From assembly GCA_963698395.1 (NCBI GenBank), contig CAVOQQ010000008.1, positions 806,001 to 870,000 of the forward strand: DNA of 64,000 bases, given 5' to 3'. The notes beneath the pieces were generated by a model. The model searched no databases. It was not told the DNA's origin and was given only the letters and a program-made list of their open reading frames with translations. Positions within the stretch are counted from its first letter, which is position 1. The number at the start of each line of letters is the position of its first letter. The translations under genes and the position numbers were made by a program. This stretch comes from JBBQUN01 sp963698395 (GTDB taxonomy: Bacteria; Actinomycetota; Acidimicrobiia; Acidimicrobiales; SZUA-35). Shown here one piece after another: positions 16,264 through 24,521 of the stretch.

Positions 16264-16872
16264 ATGACCGTCATCGATGTATATGCCGATATCTGGTGCC
16301 CCTTCACCCATGTCGGGCTGAGACGCCTGATCGAGCAGAAGGCTCGACGAGGGGGCGACGTGACGCTGAGGGTCCGGCCCTGGCCACTGGAATTGGTCAA
16401 TGGCAAGCCGATGGACGCCGATTTCATCGGCGAGGAAGTCGATGACCTTCGTGAGCAGGCAGCCGGCGACCTGTTCGCCGGCTTCGACACCTCGACCTTC
16501 CCGACCACCACCCTGCCGGCGTTGGCGCTGGCCGAGTCGGCCTACCGAATCGGCAATGAAGAAGGGGAGCGCATCAGCCTCGCGCTACGCGACGCGCTCT
16601 TCGAGGAGGGGCGAGACATCAGTGACCCCCATGTGCTCAACACCATCGCCGACGCCGCCGGGATTCCGCCCGCGATTCCCGCCGACCTCGACGCCGTGAA
16701 AGCGGGCTGGGAAGAAGGCAAAGATCGCGGCGTGATCGGCTCACCCCACTTCTTCACGACCAACGGTGCCTTCTTCTGTCCGGCGCTCGACATCAAGCGG
16801 GTTGACGGTCACCTCCGGATCAAGCCCGATCTCCCGGCGTTCGAGACCTTCGTCGAATCGTGCTTCGCCTGA
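16264..16872 (+). CDS. DsbA/FrnE-like thioredoxin-fold oxidoreductase
   Basis: The 202-residue protein starts MTVIDVYADIWCPFTHVGLR and ends with the family cis-Pro segment GVIGSPHFFTTNGAFFCPAL. This is the DSBA/2-hydroxychromene-2-carboxylate isomerase fold. The active-site motif is CPFT, lacking the second cysteine of a classical CxxC, so it is unlikely to be a standard disulfide oxidase. No signal peptide is seen, so it is cytosolic. An upstream in-frame start at 16222 has no better support. The spacer after its stop carries another two-copy repeat (CCCGGTGCTC). Confidence 0.8.
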   Translation: MTVIDVYADIWCPFTHVGLRRLIEQKARRGGDVTLRVRPWPLELVNGKPMDADFIGEEVDDLREQAAGDLFAGFDTSTFPTTTLPALALAESAYRIGNEEGERISLALRDALFEEGRDISDPHVLNTIADAAGIPPAIPADLDAVKAGWEEGKDRGVIGSPHFFTTNGAFFCPALDIKRVDGHLRIKPDLPAFETFVESCFA

Positions 16873-16913
16873 TGCCGGCTCACCCGGTGCTCGTCTGCCC
16901 GGTGCTCATTTGT

Positions 16914-17348
16914 TCAGTGGCTGAGCGCTCGTAACTGCGCCGGAACCCCGACGAACGGGTCATGATCGTCGTGGAGGAAGCTCGCCTCGGCGCGGGCGTC
17001 GTAGGCAACCAGGCCGGTCACGGTTTCGACGATCGCTGCGGTTCGTCGCAGCATGTCGAGGACGACGAGGGCATCGACCTCGGCGAGGCCTCGAGGCGCG
17101 GAGAGCGCGATCTCGCCCGACGTCAGCGTCAGCTCGAGGCCGCACTCGGCGTCGGCGTACGAGCGGCCACCCTCGATCGCCGAGGCCTCCATCGTCGGCA
17201 TCTCGAACTCGAGTCGCTGCCCGATCCGTTCCCACATGACGAGGTCGCGCTTCGTCGGGCTCTGCGAGGCGCGTCGCTCGAACGACTCGAGGGCGCTGTC
17301 CCAGTCGCCGTTCGCAGGACGAGGGAGGAAAGAGAGATCGAAACTCAC
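16914..17348 (-). CDS. Hypothetical protein
   Basis: This 144-residue soluble protein starts at GTG 17348 (VSFDLSFLPRPANGDWDSAL), preceded by GGAG. It has alternating alpha and beta segments (YADAECGLELTLTSGEIALS, EVDALVVLDMLRRTAAIVET). It resembles small uncharacterised actinobacterial proteins with the 'SxDLxFLPR' start, but I cannot assign a function. It converges with the DsbA-like gene and diverges from the SEC-C gene. Confidence 0.7.
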   Translation of the reverse strand: MSFDLSFLPRPANGDWDSALESFERRASQSPTKRDLVMWERIGQRLEFEMPTMEASAIEGGRSYADAECGLELTLTSGEIALSAPRGLAEVDALVVLDMLRRTAAIVETVTGLVAYDARAEASFLHDDHDPFVGVPAQLRALSH

Positions 17349-17508
17349 GTGGGCTCCGCGGGTGTGTGGTGGGGTCGAAATGATCAGGACGGGGTGATCA
17401 GGTGGGGTTGGTCGAACGTCGCTGTGGTTCTCATCGGATGCCCGACGGGGTTCCTGAAGCAGCGGCGCCTGATTCGTGTGGGGCCGTGGGGGGTAGCCTC
17501 GGTCAGCG

Positions 17509-18003
17509 ATGTCTACCTTGCGCCCTGCCGGTTCTGGCCGTGAAGCGTTGGCGACCCCGTTCATGCGGGCGATCGCCTCGCCCCGGTCCGGCCTCGTCAT
17601 CTCCTCGGACTCGGTCCTGCCGAGTGACTGGCCGGTCGGCGAGTCGACGCCAGAGGCCAATCTGGGTCATGCCCTCGGCTGGACGTGCGAGGTGCGTCGC
17701 AACGACATCGTGGTGCTGAACCCCCTCGGCGAGGGGATCGTGAAGGCTGCGTTGCCGTCGCTCTCGGTCGAGTGGTTGACCACAGTCCGCCACGACGGCA
17801 GCTGTGCGATCTATCTCACCGCCAAGACGGCCGAGGCCGGCTTCGCCGAGCTCACGATCGCGGCGGCGGCGTCGTCGAACGAGCTGCGTGCGGCCACGGT
17901 GCGAACGGCGGTGGCCGACGACCATGGCAAGACCGACCCGGTGGGCCGCAACCAGCCGTGCCCGTGTGGGTCGGGGAAGAAGTACAAGCACTGTCACGGC
18001 TGA
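17509..18003 (+). CDS. SEC-C metal-binding motif protein
   Basis: The 164-residue protein ends PCPCGSGKKYKHCHG, the SEC-C zinc-binding motif (CxCx8C/H) found at the end of SecA and in many stand-alone proteins. The N-terminal 130 residues (LGHALGWTCEVRRNDIVVLN and similar) form an uncharacterised domain. SEC-C motifs mediate zinc-dependent contacts, for example with SecB or ribosomes, but partner and role here are unknown. It may share a promoter region with the divergent hypothetical gene. Confidence 0.8.
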   Translation: MSTLRPAGSGREALATPFMRAIASPRSGLVISSDSVLPSDWPVGESTPEANLGHALGWTCEVRRNDIVVLNPLGEGIVKAALPSLSVEWLTTVRHDGSCAIYLTAKTAEAGFAELTIAAAASSNELRAATVRTAVADDHGKTDPVGRNQPCPCGSGKKYKHCHG

Positions 18004-18084
18004 CCGTGTATTGCTGACTGCGTTTTTGCTGTCGAGGCCGTTTTCGGGCTACCAAACGGGGAGCCCGACCACGGAGTGAAGCCG

Positions 18085-19590
18085 ATGACGATCACCGATA
18101 CTGCCAATACCTCGACCTCCGACGCCTCGTCGCCGACCGAGCACTTCGATGTGCTGATCGTCGGCGCCGGGATCTCCGGTGTCGGCGGTGCGTATCACCT
18201 CACCCAACAGTGCCCCGACAAGTCCTTCGTGGTGCTCGAGAACCAAGGAGCGTTCGGCGGTACCTGGCGAACGCACACCTACCCGGGTATTCGTTCCGAT
18301 TCCGATCTCTACACGTTCGGTTATCGGTTCAAGCCGTGGACGAGTGCACCGATCGCCACCGCCGAGGAGATCCTCAAGTACATGGGCGAGGTGATCGAGG
18401 AGAACCACCTCGATCAGCACATCCGCTACGGCCACACGATCACCACGGCGTCGTGGTCCGAGGCCGACAAGCAGTGGACGATCGAGGCCACGACGACCGA
18501 CGGCGTCAAGCGGTTCACCGCCAACTTCCTCTGGATGTGCCAGGGCTACTACCGCCATTCCGAGGGCTACACCCCGACCTGGCCTGGCATGGACCGGTTC
18601 CAGGGGCAGATCGTGCACCCGCAGACCTGGCCGGAAGACCTCGACTACGCAGGCAAGAAGGTCGTGGTGATCGGTTCGGGAGCGACGGCAGCCACGCTGA
18701 TTCCCGCGATGGCGCCCGACGTGGGCCACATCACGATGTTGCAGCGCTCACCCACCTACTTCTCGACCGGTCGCAATGCCAACGAGTTGGCCGACACCTT
18801 GCGTGAGCTCGACATCGACGAGACCTGGATTCACGAGATCGTACGCCGCAAGGTGTTGCACGACGGGGCCATGGTGGCTCGTGCGTCGTTCGAAGCGCCC
18901 GAGATGGTCAAGGAAGAGCTCTTCAACGGCATCAAGGGCGTGATGGGCGAGGACTACGACCTCGCTCCGCATTTCACCCCCAAGTACCTGCCGTGGCGGC
19001 AGCGGATCGCGTTCGTTCCCGACGGCGATCTGTTCGACGGCATCAAGAGCGGCAAGGCGTCGGTCGTCACCGACGAGATCGACACCTTCACCGAGACCGG
19101 CATCTTGCTGAAGTCGGGCGACACCCTCGAGGCCGACATCATCGTCACGGCCACCGGTTTCAACCTCAATGTGCTCGGCGACATCGCCTTCACCATCGAT
19201 GGTGAGCCGCTCAACTTCGCCGACACCATCACCTATCACGGCACGATGTTCACCGGAATCCCCAACATGGCGTGGGTCTTCGGCTACTTCCGGGCCAGCT
19301 GGACGTTGCGAGCCGAGCTGATCGCCGACTTCGTCTGTCGACTCCTCCAGCACATGGACAGCCGAGGTGCCACGGTCGTCGAACCCAAGCTGAGCGCTGC
19401 CGATGCCGACATGAAGCTGCTCCCGTGGGTCGATCCCGAGAACTTCAACCCCGGCTACATCAACCGGGGCCTGCATCTCCTGCCACAGCAGGGCGATCGC
19501 GAGCCATGGCGCCACACCCAGGACTACATGAGCGAGAAAGACATCCTGCCGAAGGTCGACTTCGACGCCGGCGGCCTCGAATTCCGATGA
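18085..19590 (+). CDS. FAD-dependent monooxygenase (Baeyer-Villiger type)
   Basis: The 501-residue flavoprotein has the FAD Rossmann motif VLIVGAGISGVGGAYHL, the NADPH Rossmann motif VVVIGSGATAATLIPAMA and between them FQGQIVHPQTW, a full match to the BVMO fingerprint FxGxxxHxxxW. Such enzymes insert oxygen next to a ketone or oxidise heteroatoms with NADPH and O2. ATG 18085 is chosen because GGAG lies eight bases upstream; GTG 18076 is an alternative. It is monocistronic, followed by a hairpin terminator. A second, related enzyme lies at 22764-24278. Confidence 0.9.
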   Translation: MTITDTANTSTSDASSPTEHFDVLIVGAGISGVGGAYHLTQQCPDKSFVVLENQGAFGGTWRTHTYPGIRSDSDLYTFGYRFKPWTSAPIATAEEILKYMGEVIEENHLDQHIRYGHTITTASWSEADKQWTIEATTTDGVKRFTANFLWMCQGYYRHSEGYTPTWPGMDRFQGQIVHPQTWPEDLDYAGKKVVVIGSGATAATLIPAMAPDVGHITMLQRSPTYFSTGRNANELADTLRELDIDETWIHEIVRRKVLHDGAMVARASFEAPEMVKEELFNGIKGVMGEDYDLAPHFTPKYLPWRQRIAFVPDGDLFDGIKSGKASVVTDEIDTFTETGILLKSGDTLEADIIVTATGFNLNVLGDIAFTIDGEPLNFADTITYHGTMFTGIPNMAWVFGYFRASWTLRAELIADFVCRLLQHMDSRGATVVEPKLSAADADMKLLPWVDPENFNPGYINRGLHLLPQQGDREPWRHTQDYMSEKDILPKVDFDAGGLEFR

Positions 19591-19595
19591 CGTGA

Positions 19596-19633
19596 ACGCT
19601 GGTCACCTCGCCTTCCTCGCCGGTGACCAGCGT
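19596..19633 (+). terminator. Hairpin terminator after the monooxygenase
   Basis: A perfect 12-bp stem, ACGCTGGTCACC pairing with GGTGACCAGCGT, encloses a 14-base loop (19608-19621), five bases after the monooxygenase stop. There is no run of T after it, as usual in high-GC actinobacteria, where such hairpins still can terminate transcription. Confidence 0.7.
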
Positions 19634-19696
19634 CGTTCGCACCGGATCCGACCGATTGGCGAACCAATCGAGGGTCCGGTGCCGTAAGGTCTGGAG

Positions 19697-20275
19697 ATGT
19701 TCGAGAACGATCAGAACCGGAATGATCCGAGCGATCTCGACGACAGCAGGTCATCGGAACCGAAGCGATCGCTCCAGCACCGCCTGGTCATCGGCGGCGT
19801 CACCCTGCTGGTCCTGATCGGGCTGATCTTGCTCGCCGGCGCCGTCATTCCCCGCTGGTGGGCGACGAGGATCGGCAACATCGGCGACAAACGACTCACG
19901 GTGGGTTCGTTCCTCGGCATCGCGATCGGCGCCATCTTCACTCTGGTGCCGCTGCTGATCCTGTGGATCGGCTGGCGGATCCGCAGGAGCTTCCGCCGTT
20001 GGTTGATCACCATCGCCGTCGCCCTGATCGTTGCGTTTCCCAACCTGGCGACGCTTGGCATCTGGACCGGGACCGGGTCAGGGGCCGACCTGGCTCGCAA
20101 AGACACAGGCATCGAGGCCCCCGGGTTCCTCGGGGGCACGTTGGTCGGTGTGATCATCGGCGCCGCAACCGCCGTGCTGATCATGTACCTGTCGTTCTCT
20201 CGCCGTCGCAACAAGCAGTTGGCAAGGGATCTGAAGGCTCAGATCAAGGCCCACGGTCCGCTCGAGAACGACTGA
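19697..20275 (+). CDS. Hypothetical multi-pass membrane protein
   Basis: The 192-residue protein has a hydrophilic N-terminus of about 28 residues and four hydrophobic segments: VIGGVTLLVLIGLILLAGAV, FLGIAIGAIFTLVPLLILWI, WLITIAVALIVAFPN and GGTLVGVIIGAATAVLIMYL. It ends in a basic-polar tail (RRRNKQLARDLKAQIKAHG), probably cytosolic. I recognise no family. It is flanked by a terminator upstream and a convergent hydrolase downstream. Confidence 0.75.
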   Translation: MFENDQNRNDPSDLDDSRSSEPKRSLQHRLVIGGVTLLVLIGLILLAGAVIPRWWATRIGNIGDKRLTVGSFLGIAIGAIFTLVPLLILWIGWRIRRSFRRWLITIAVALIVAFPNLATLGIWTGTGSGADLARKDTGIEAPGFLGGTLVGVIIGAATAVLIMYLSFSRRRNKQLARDLKAQIKAHGPLEND

Positions 20276-20293
20276 GGTCAGAGGCGTCGCGGA

Positions 20294-21106
20294 TCAGGCA
20301 GCGCGCAGTGAAGCGTCGTGCTCGACGTCTCGCCAGTTCGACGGGCGGGGATAAGAACGACGAAGCCACGGTGGCGGGTTGAACGGGCGCCAGTCGTCGA
20401 CCGGCTGCATCAGCCGATCGCTGATCGCTCCGATGACGGCTGGATTGTGGCCGAGCCCGCTGTGGCTGCCTCGTACCTCGATGTTCTCGGCCATCGGGCC
20501 TGTGGTCTCGAGGCACTGCCACCAACGCGCCACGCCGTCGGTGCGAGAGTAGATGGCGGTGGAGGGCACCGGCAGTGGCTCCTGGACCGGACCCGTGAGG
20601 GTCTCGAGTTCTTCGATGTGGTACGGCTTCATGCGGTCGTAGAGGTCGGAGGCGGCGCTCTTGGACTGCTCGTCGATGCGGAAGGGGCTGCCGAGTGTGA
20701 TGACCTGACGCACGGACTCGGGGGTCGTGCGAGCGAGATGGCGAGCGTAGATCCCGCCGAGGCTCCAGCCGATCAGGCTCACCGGTCGGTCGTGGCGGTC
20801 GTGCAGCATCGTCAACCGCTCGGCCATGCCGTCGACGATCCGCTGGGTCGGTCCGATGTTGCGCCCGAGGCCCCACCCGTGGGTCCAGTACCCCTGGCTT
20901 CGCAACACCGACCGGAGTGCGATGCTCGAGCGATCGCTTCCCATGAAGCCGGGAAGGACCAACACCGGGTGTTCGTCGCCGCGGCCGGCGAGCCGCAACA
21001 ACGGTGAGGCGGCGATCGTGGCACCCATCTCGAAGATGGCTCGAGATTCGAGCACCGTGAGGAGAGCGTGCGGTGCGGCCTGGCGGGACTGCTCACGTGA
21101 AGACAT
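20294..21106 (-). CDS. Alpha/beta hydrolase (lipase/esterase-like)
   Basis: The 270-residue protein has the hydrolase core VLVLPGFMGSDRSS (oxyanion region), the nucleophile elbow IGWSLGGIYARHLAR (GxSxG), an acidic residue in YSRTDGVARWW and the late His in RGSHSGLGHNP, giving a plausible Ser-Asp-His triad. 'Poly-hydroxybutyrate depolymerase/lipase'-like esterases have this shape; the substrate is unknown. It lies 23 bp behind the ABC-F gene on the same strand and may be co-transcribed. Confidence 0.85.
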   Translation of the reverse strand: MSSREQSRQAAPHALLTVLESRAIFEMGATIAASPLLRLAGRGDEHPVLVLPGFMGSDRSSIALRSVLRSQGYWTHGWGLGRNIGPTQRIVDGMAERLTMLHDRHDRPVSLIGWSLGGIYARHLARTTPESVRQVITLGSPFRIDEQSKSAASDLYDRMKPYHIEELETLTGPVQEPLPVPSTAIYSRTDGVARWWQCLETTGPMAENIEVRGSHSGLGHNPAVIGAISDRLMQPVDDWRPFNPPPWLRRSYPRPSNWRDVEHDASLRAA

Positions 21107-21129
21107 GCCCCGAACGCTAGCCCAGGCTG

Positions 21130-22767
21130 CTACACCGACAGGAGTTTGACCCGCCGGAGCTTGGCCACGTTGGTCGGATCGGACAGTGCTTCGAGTGCCA
21201 ACTCGAAGTCGGGGATGGCGTACACACGGCCGTCGTCGTCGATCATCACGAAGCGATCGAGCCTGGCCAGAAAGGTGCGGTCGTGACTCACGGCCAGCAC
21301 CGTGCCCTGGAAACCGTCGAGCGCCTGTTCGAGTGCCTCCGACGATTCGATATCGAGGTTGTCGGTCGGTTCGTCGAGGAGGAGCACGTTGTGACCCTCG
21401 AGCTCGAGACCGAGGATCTCGAGTCGCGCCTTCTGACCACCCGAGAGGGTCTCGAACTCCTGACGAGCGTGCGCCGCCAGCCCGTAGCGAGCCAGGGATT
21501 TCATGGCTTTTTCGTCGTCGGGCACCCGTTCGCGGGTGATGTCGAACGCCTCTCGGCCGATGAAATCGGGTCGATCGTTGATCTGGGTGAACACCCCGAC
21601 CGAGGTGCGCGGTCCCAGTGCAATGGTGCCCTCGTCGGCTGGGAGTTCGCCGGCCAGGGCCCGGAGGAGGTGGCTCTTGCCCGTGCCGTTCGGGCCGATC
21701 AAACCGACACGTTCACCGAAGTAGACCTCGTCGGTGAACGGGAGGAAGAGATCGCCGATCGACACGTCGTCGATCTTGATGACCCGGCGGGCCGAGTCGG
21801 CGCCTCGCAGGTTCACGTAGATGTGCTGGTCGGGAACCGGTGGCGGCGGGGGACCGATGGCGACGAAGCGCTCCCATCGAGTCTCGGCGGCATTGGCCTT
21901 GGTGGCGTTCTTGAAGTTCTGCGCCGCCCGCTGCTTCATGATCTTCATGTGATGGAAGAGTCGCCGCTCCTCGTCGTTCCAGCGCTTGAGTGCGTCGCCC
22001 AGCAATTCCTGACGGCGGGCGCGAGCTTCGGGGAACGTGGTGTACGAGCCGCCGTGAACCCAACAGCCGGACCCTTCGATCACCACGATCTTGGTGGCCA
22101 CTCGTTCGAGCAAGGATCGATCGTGGCTGACCATGAGGATCGTGCTGCGACAGGCGTTGAGCTGGGCTTCGAGCCAGACCCGTGTGGGGATGTCGAGATA
22201 GTTGTCGGGTTCGTCGAGCAGGAGCACGTCGGCGCCGGAATTGAGCAGGAGATCGAGGACCAGCCGTTTGCGCTCGCCGCCGGACAGCTCGCCGACCAGA
22301 CGGGTGGTGAAGTCGGTGACCGGCGTCTTGAGGCTTCGAGCGGCCGATGCCGCCCACTGGGATTCGAGCTCGTAGCCGCCCAGGTCACCCCACTCGGTCA
22401 GGGCCTCGGCGTACTGCATGCCGTCGTCGGTGCCCTCCATCATGGCCTTCTCGGCTGCGACCATCGCCCGTCCGGCGGTGCGCAGCTCGGGAAGCGCCAC
22501 CTCGATCAGCAGGTCGCGCAGACTGGTGTCGGGGTTCGACATGCCGACGTCTTGGGTCATGGTGAGGACGGTTCCGGTGATCGCGAACTCGCCGGCATCG
22601 GGCTCGAGTTCGCCGGAAAGAATGCGCAGGATCGTGCTCTTGCCAACCCCGTTGGCACCAACGAGCGCCGCATGATCGCCAGGAGAGACCCCGAAGCTGA
22701 TGTCGAAGAAGAGCGAATCGGCGCCCGGCGGTGCGTAGTCGAGCTCGGAGATGACGATGCTGCTCAT
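21130..22767 (-). CDS. ABC-F family ATP-binding protein
   Basis: The 545-residue soluble protein has two ATPase domains and no membrane part. Domain 1 has GANGVGKST, LSGGERKRLVL and LLLDEPDNYLD. Domain 2 has GPNGTGKSH, LSGGQKARLEI and LLLDEPTDNLD. A charged linker (MKIMKQRAAQNFKNATKANA) joins them. ABC-F proteins act on the ribosome in translation rescue, gating or antibiotic protection. A resistance role cannot be deduced here. Its ATG overlaps the stop of the upstream monooxygenase as ATGA. Confidence 0.9.
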   Translation of the reverse strand: MSSIVISELDYAPPGADSLFFDISFGVSPGDHAALVGANGVGKSTILRILSGELEPDAGEFAITGTVLTMTQDVGMSNPDTSLRDLLIEVALPELRTAGRAMVAAEKAMMEGTDDGMQYAEALTEWGDLGGYELESQWAASAARSLKTPVTDFTTRLVGELSGGERKRLVLDLLLNSGADVLLLDEPDNYLDIPTRVWLEAQLNACRSTILMVSHDRSLLERVATKIVVIEGSGCWVHGGSYTTFPEARARRQELLGDALKRWNDEERRLFHHMKIMKQRAAQNFKNATKANAAETRWERFVAIGPPPPPVPDQHIYVNLRGADSARRVIKIDDVSIGDLFLPFTDEVYFGERVGLIGPNGTGKSHLLRALAGELPADEGTIALGPRTSVGVFTQINDRPDFIGREAFDITRERVPDDEKAMKSLARYGLAAHARQEFETLSGGQKARLEILGLELEGHNVLLLDEPTDNLDIESSEALEQALDGFQGTVLAVSHDRTFLARLDRFVMIDDDGRVYAIPDFELALEALSDPTNVAKLRRVKLLSV

Positions 22768-24278
22768 GACCGCACCGGCGCCCGGTTGCCTGCCTGCGCC
22801 CGGTCGAGAGTCGACTCGAATTGCATGACCCCGTCGTCGACCGGCTGGGCCAGCAGACGGCGGTCGGTGGTGTAGCTCTGGGTGTTCAGCCAGGGCTCGC
22901 GATCACCCTGCTTCGGCAGCATCGGCATGGCGCGCTGGATGTAGCCGGCGGAGAAGTCGTCGATCCAGGGCCGAGCGGGCATGCCGACCTCGGACGGGCG
23001 CAGGCGAGGGGTGGCGACCGAGGTGTTCGTCGCACGCATGTGGTTCAGCAGACGGCAGACGTAGTGGCTGATGAGATCGGCCCGCAAGGTCCACGAGGCG
23101 TTGACGTAGCCGAAGGTCGAAACGAGATTCGGCACGTCGGAATAGGCAACACCCTTGTAGCTGAACGTCTGACTGAAGTCGACCGGTGCGCCGTCGAGAT
23201 CGAAGGTGACGCCACCGAGCGTCAGGAGTTCCAGGCCGGTGGCCGTGACGATGATGTCGGCCTCGAGTTCCTGGCCGGATTCGAGGCGAATTCCGGTCGA
23301 CGTGAAACGATCGATCGTGTCGGTGACCACCGAAGCACGACCCGACCGGATCGCTTCGAAGAGATCGCCGTTCGGTACCAGACAGAGACGCTGGTCCCAC
23401 GGGTCGTAGGTGGGTGTGAAATGGTTGGCGACGTCGTCGTCGCCGAGTTGCTTCCTGGCCATCTTCAACAATCGCTTGCGGACACGGTCGGGATGGGTGC
23501 GGGTGCGGCGATACACGAACTGCGACAGCCAGACGTTCTTGCGACGGGTGAGCGCGTAGGCGATCGAGTCCGGAAGTACCGCACGCACGGCGTTGGCGAT
23601 GACGTCGTGATCGGGGGCGGCAACGACGTAGGTCGGTGACCGTTGGAGCATCGTCACATGAGCGGCGTCGACCGCCATGGCCGGCACGAGGGTCACCGCG
23701 GTTGCTCCCGAGCCGATCACCACCACCGGCTTGCCGGCGTAGTCGAGATCGGCCGGCCATTGCTGAGGATGCACGACCGTGCCGGTGAACTCGTCACGGC
23801 CGATGAACACCGGCTCGTGGCCCCGGTCGTACCGGTAGTAGCCCGAGCACATGAACAACACGTTGGCGGTGTACGTGACCGTTTCGCTCGGGCCGGTCTC
23901 GCCGACGACGTCGGCGGTGACGGTCCAGACGGCGTCGGCGGATGACCACGAGGCCGAGGTGACCTGATGTCCGAAGCGGATGTGCCGATCGATGTCGAAT
24001 TCGCGCACGGTCTCGTTCAGGTACGCCAGGATCGATGGACCGTCGGCGATGGACTCGTCGGCGGTCCACGGCTTGAACCGGAAGCCGAGGGTGTGCATGT
24101 CGGAATCGGATCGGACGCCCGGGTACCGAAACAGGTCCCAGGTTCCGCCGAGTCGTTCACGACCCTCGAGGATCAGGTAGCGCCGATCGGGGCACTCGGT
24201 CTGCAGGTGGTAGCCCGCACTGATGCCCGAGATGCCGGCGCCGACGATCAGCACGTCGACATGGGTGATGGGCGGCAC
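22764..24278 (-). CDS. FAD-dependent monooxygenase (Baeyer-Villiger type), second copy
   Basis: The 504-residue protein has VDVLIVGAGISGISAGYHL, FTGTVVHPQQW (full BVMO fingerprint FxGxxxHxxxW) and VVVIGSGATAVTLVPAMA. It is closely similar in layout to the enzyme at 18085-19590, including RYPGVRSDSDMHTLGFRFKP and the C-terminal PRQGDREPWL-like segment. GTG at 24278 with GGAG upstream is the likely start, although the frame is open to 24326. It is translationally coupled to an ABC-F gene, an unusual pairing. Confidence 0.9.
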   Translation of the reverse strand: MPPITHVDVLIVGAGISGISAGYHLQTECPDRRYLILEGRERLGGTWDLFRYPGVRSDSDMHTLGFRFKPWTADESIADGPSILAYLNETVREFDIDRHIRFGHQVTSASWSSADAVWTVTADVVGETGPSETVTYTANVLFMCSGYYRYDRGHEPVFIGRDEFTGTVVHPQQWPADLDYAGKPVVVIGSGATAVTLVPAMAVDAAHVTMLQRSPTYVVAAPDHDVIANAVRAVLPDSIAYALTRRKNVWLSQFVYRRTRTHPDRVRKRLLKMARKQLGDDDVANHFTPTYDPWDQRLCLVPNGDLFEAIRSGRASVVTDTIDRFTSTGIRLESGQELEADIIVTATGLELLTLGGVTFDLDGAPVDFSQTFSYKGVAYSDVPNLVSTFGYVNASWTLRADLISHYVCRLLNHMRATNTSVATPRLRPSEVGMPARPWIDDFSAGYIQRAMPMLPKQGDREPWLNTQSYTTDRRLLAQPVDDGVMQFESTLDRAQAGNRAPVRS

Positions 24279-24521
24279 GGGGTCTCCTCGTTCGTCGAAG
24301 CCGGGAGCAGCGCAGTCGTGTCGCATCCCGGGCTGACGAAACTACCCACGATGCGCGGCAATGGAGCCGATTTCCACCGGGTCTTGGTCACGATCGTCGG
24401 CCGGGTGGTCGGCCGGGTCGTCGGCGGTGGCGTGACGTTCACGCCGAGCGCGTTCGATCGTGGTGGCAGCCTCGCGCCTTCGTTGGGCAGGGACTAGGGT
24501 CGCGACCGTGAGGCAGCGATC
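24279..24521. promoter_or_regulatory. Divergent promoter region between monooxygenase and acyl-CoA ligase genes
   Basis: This 243-bp spacer separates divergently transcribed genes and must hold both promoters. It contains a direct repeat of 12 bp (GTCGGCCGGGTG/C, about 24398-24422). I saw no convincing -35/-10 pair or large palindrome. Confidence 0.4.
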
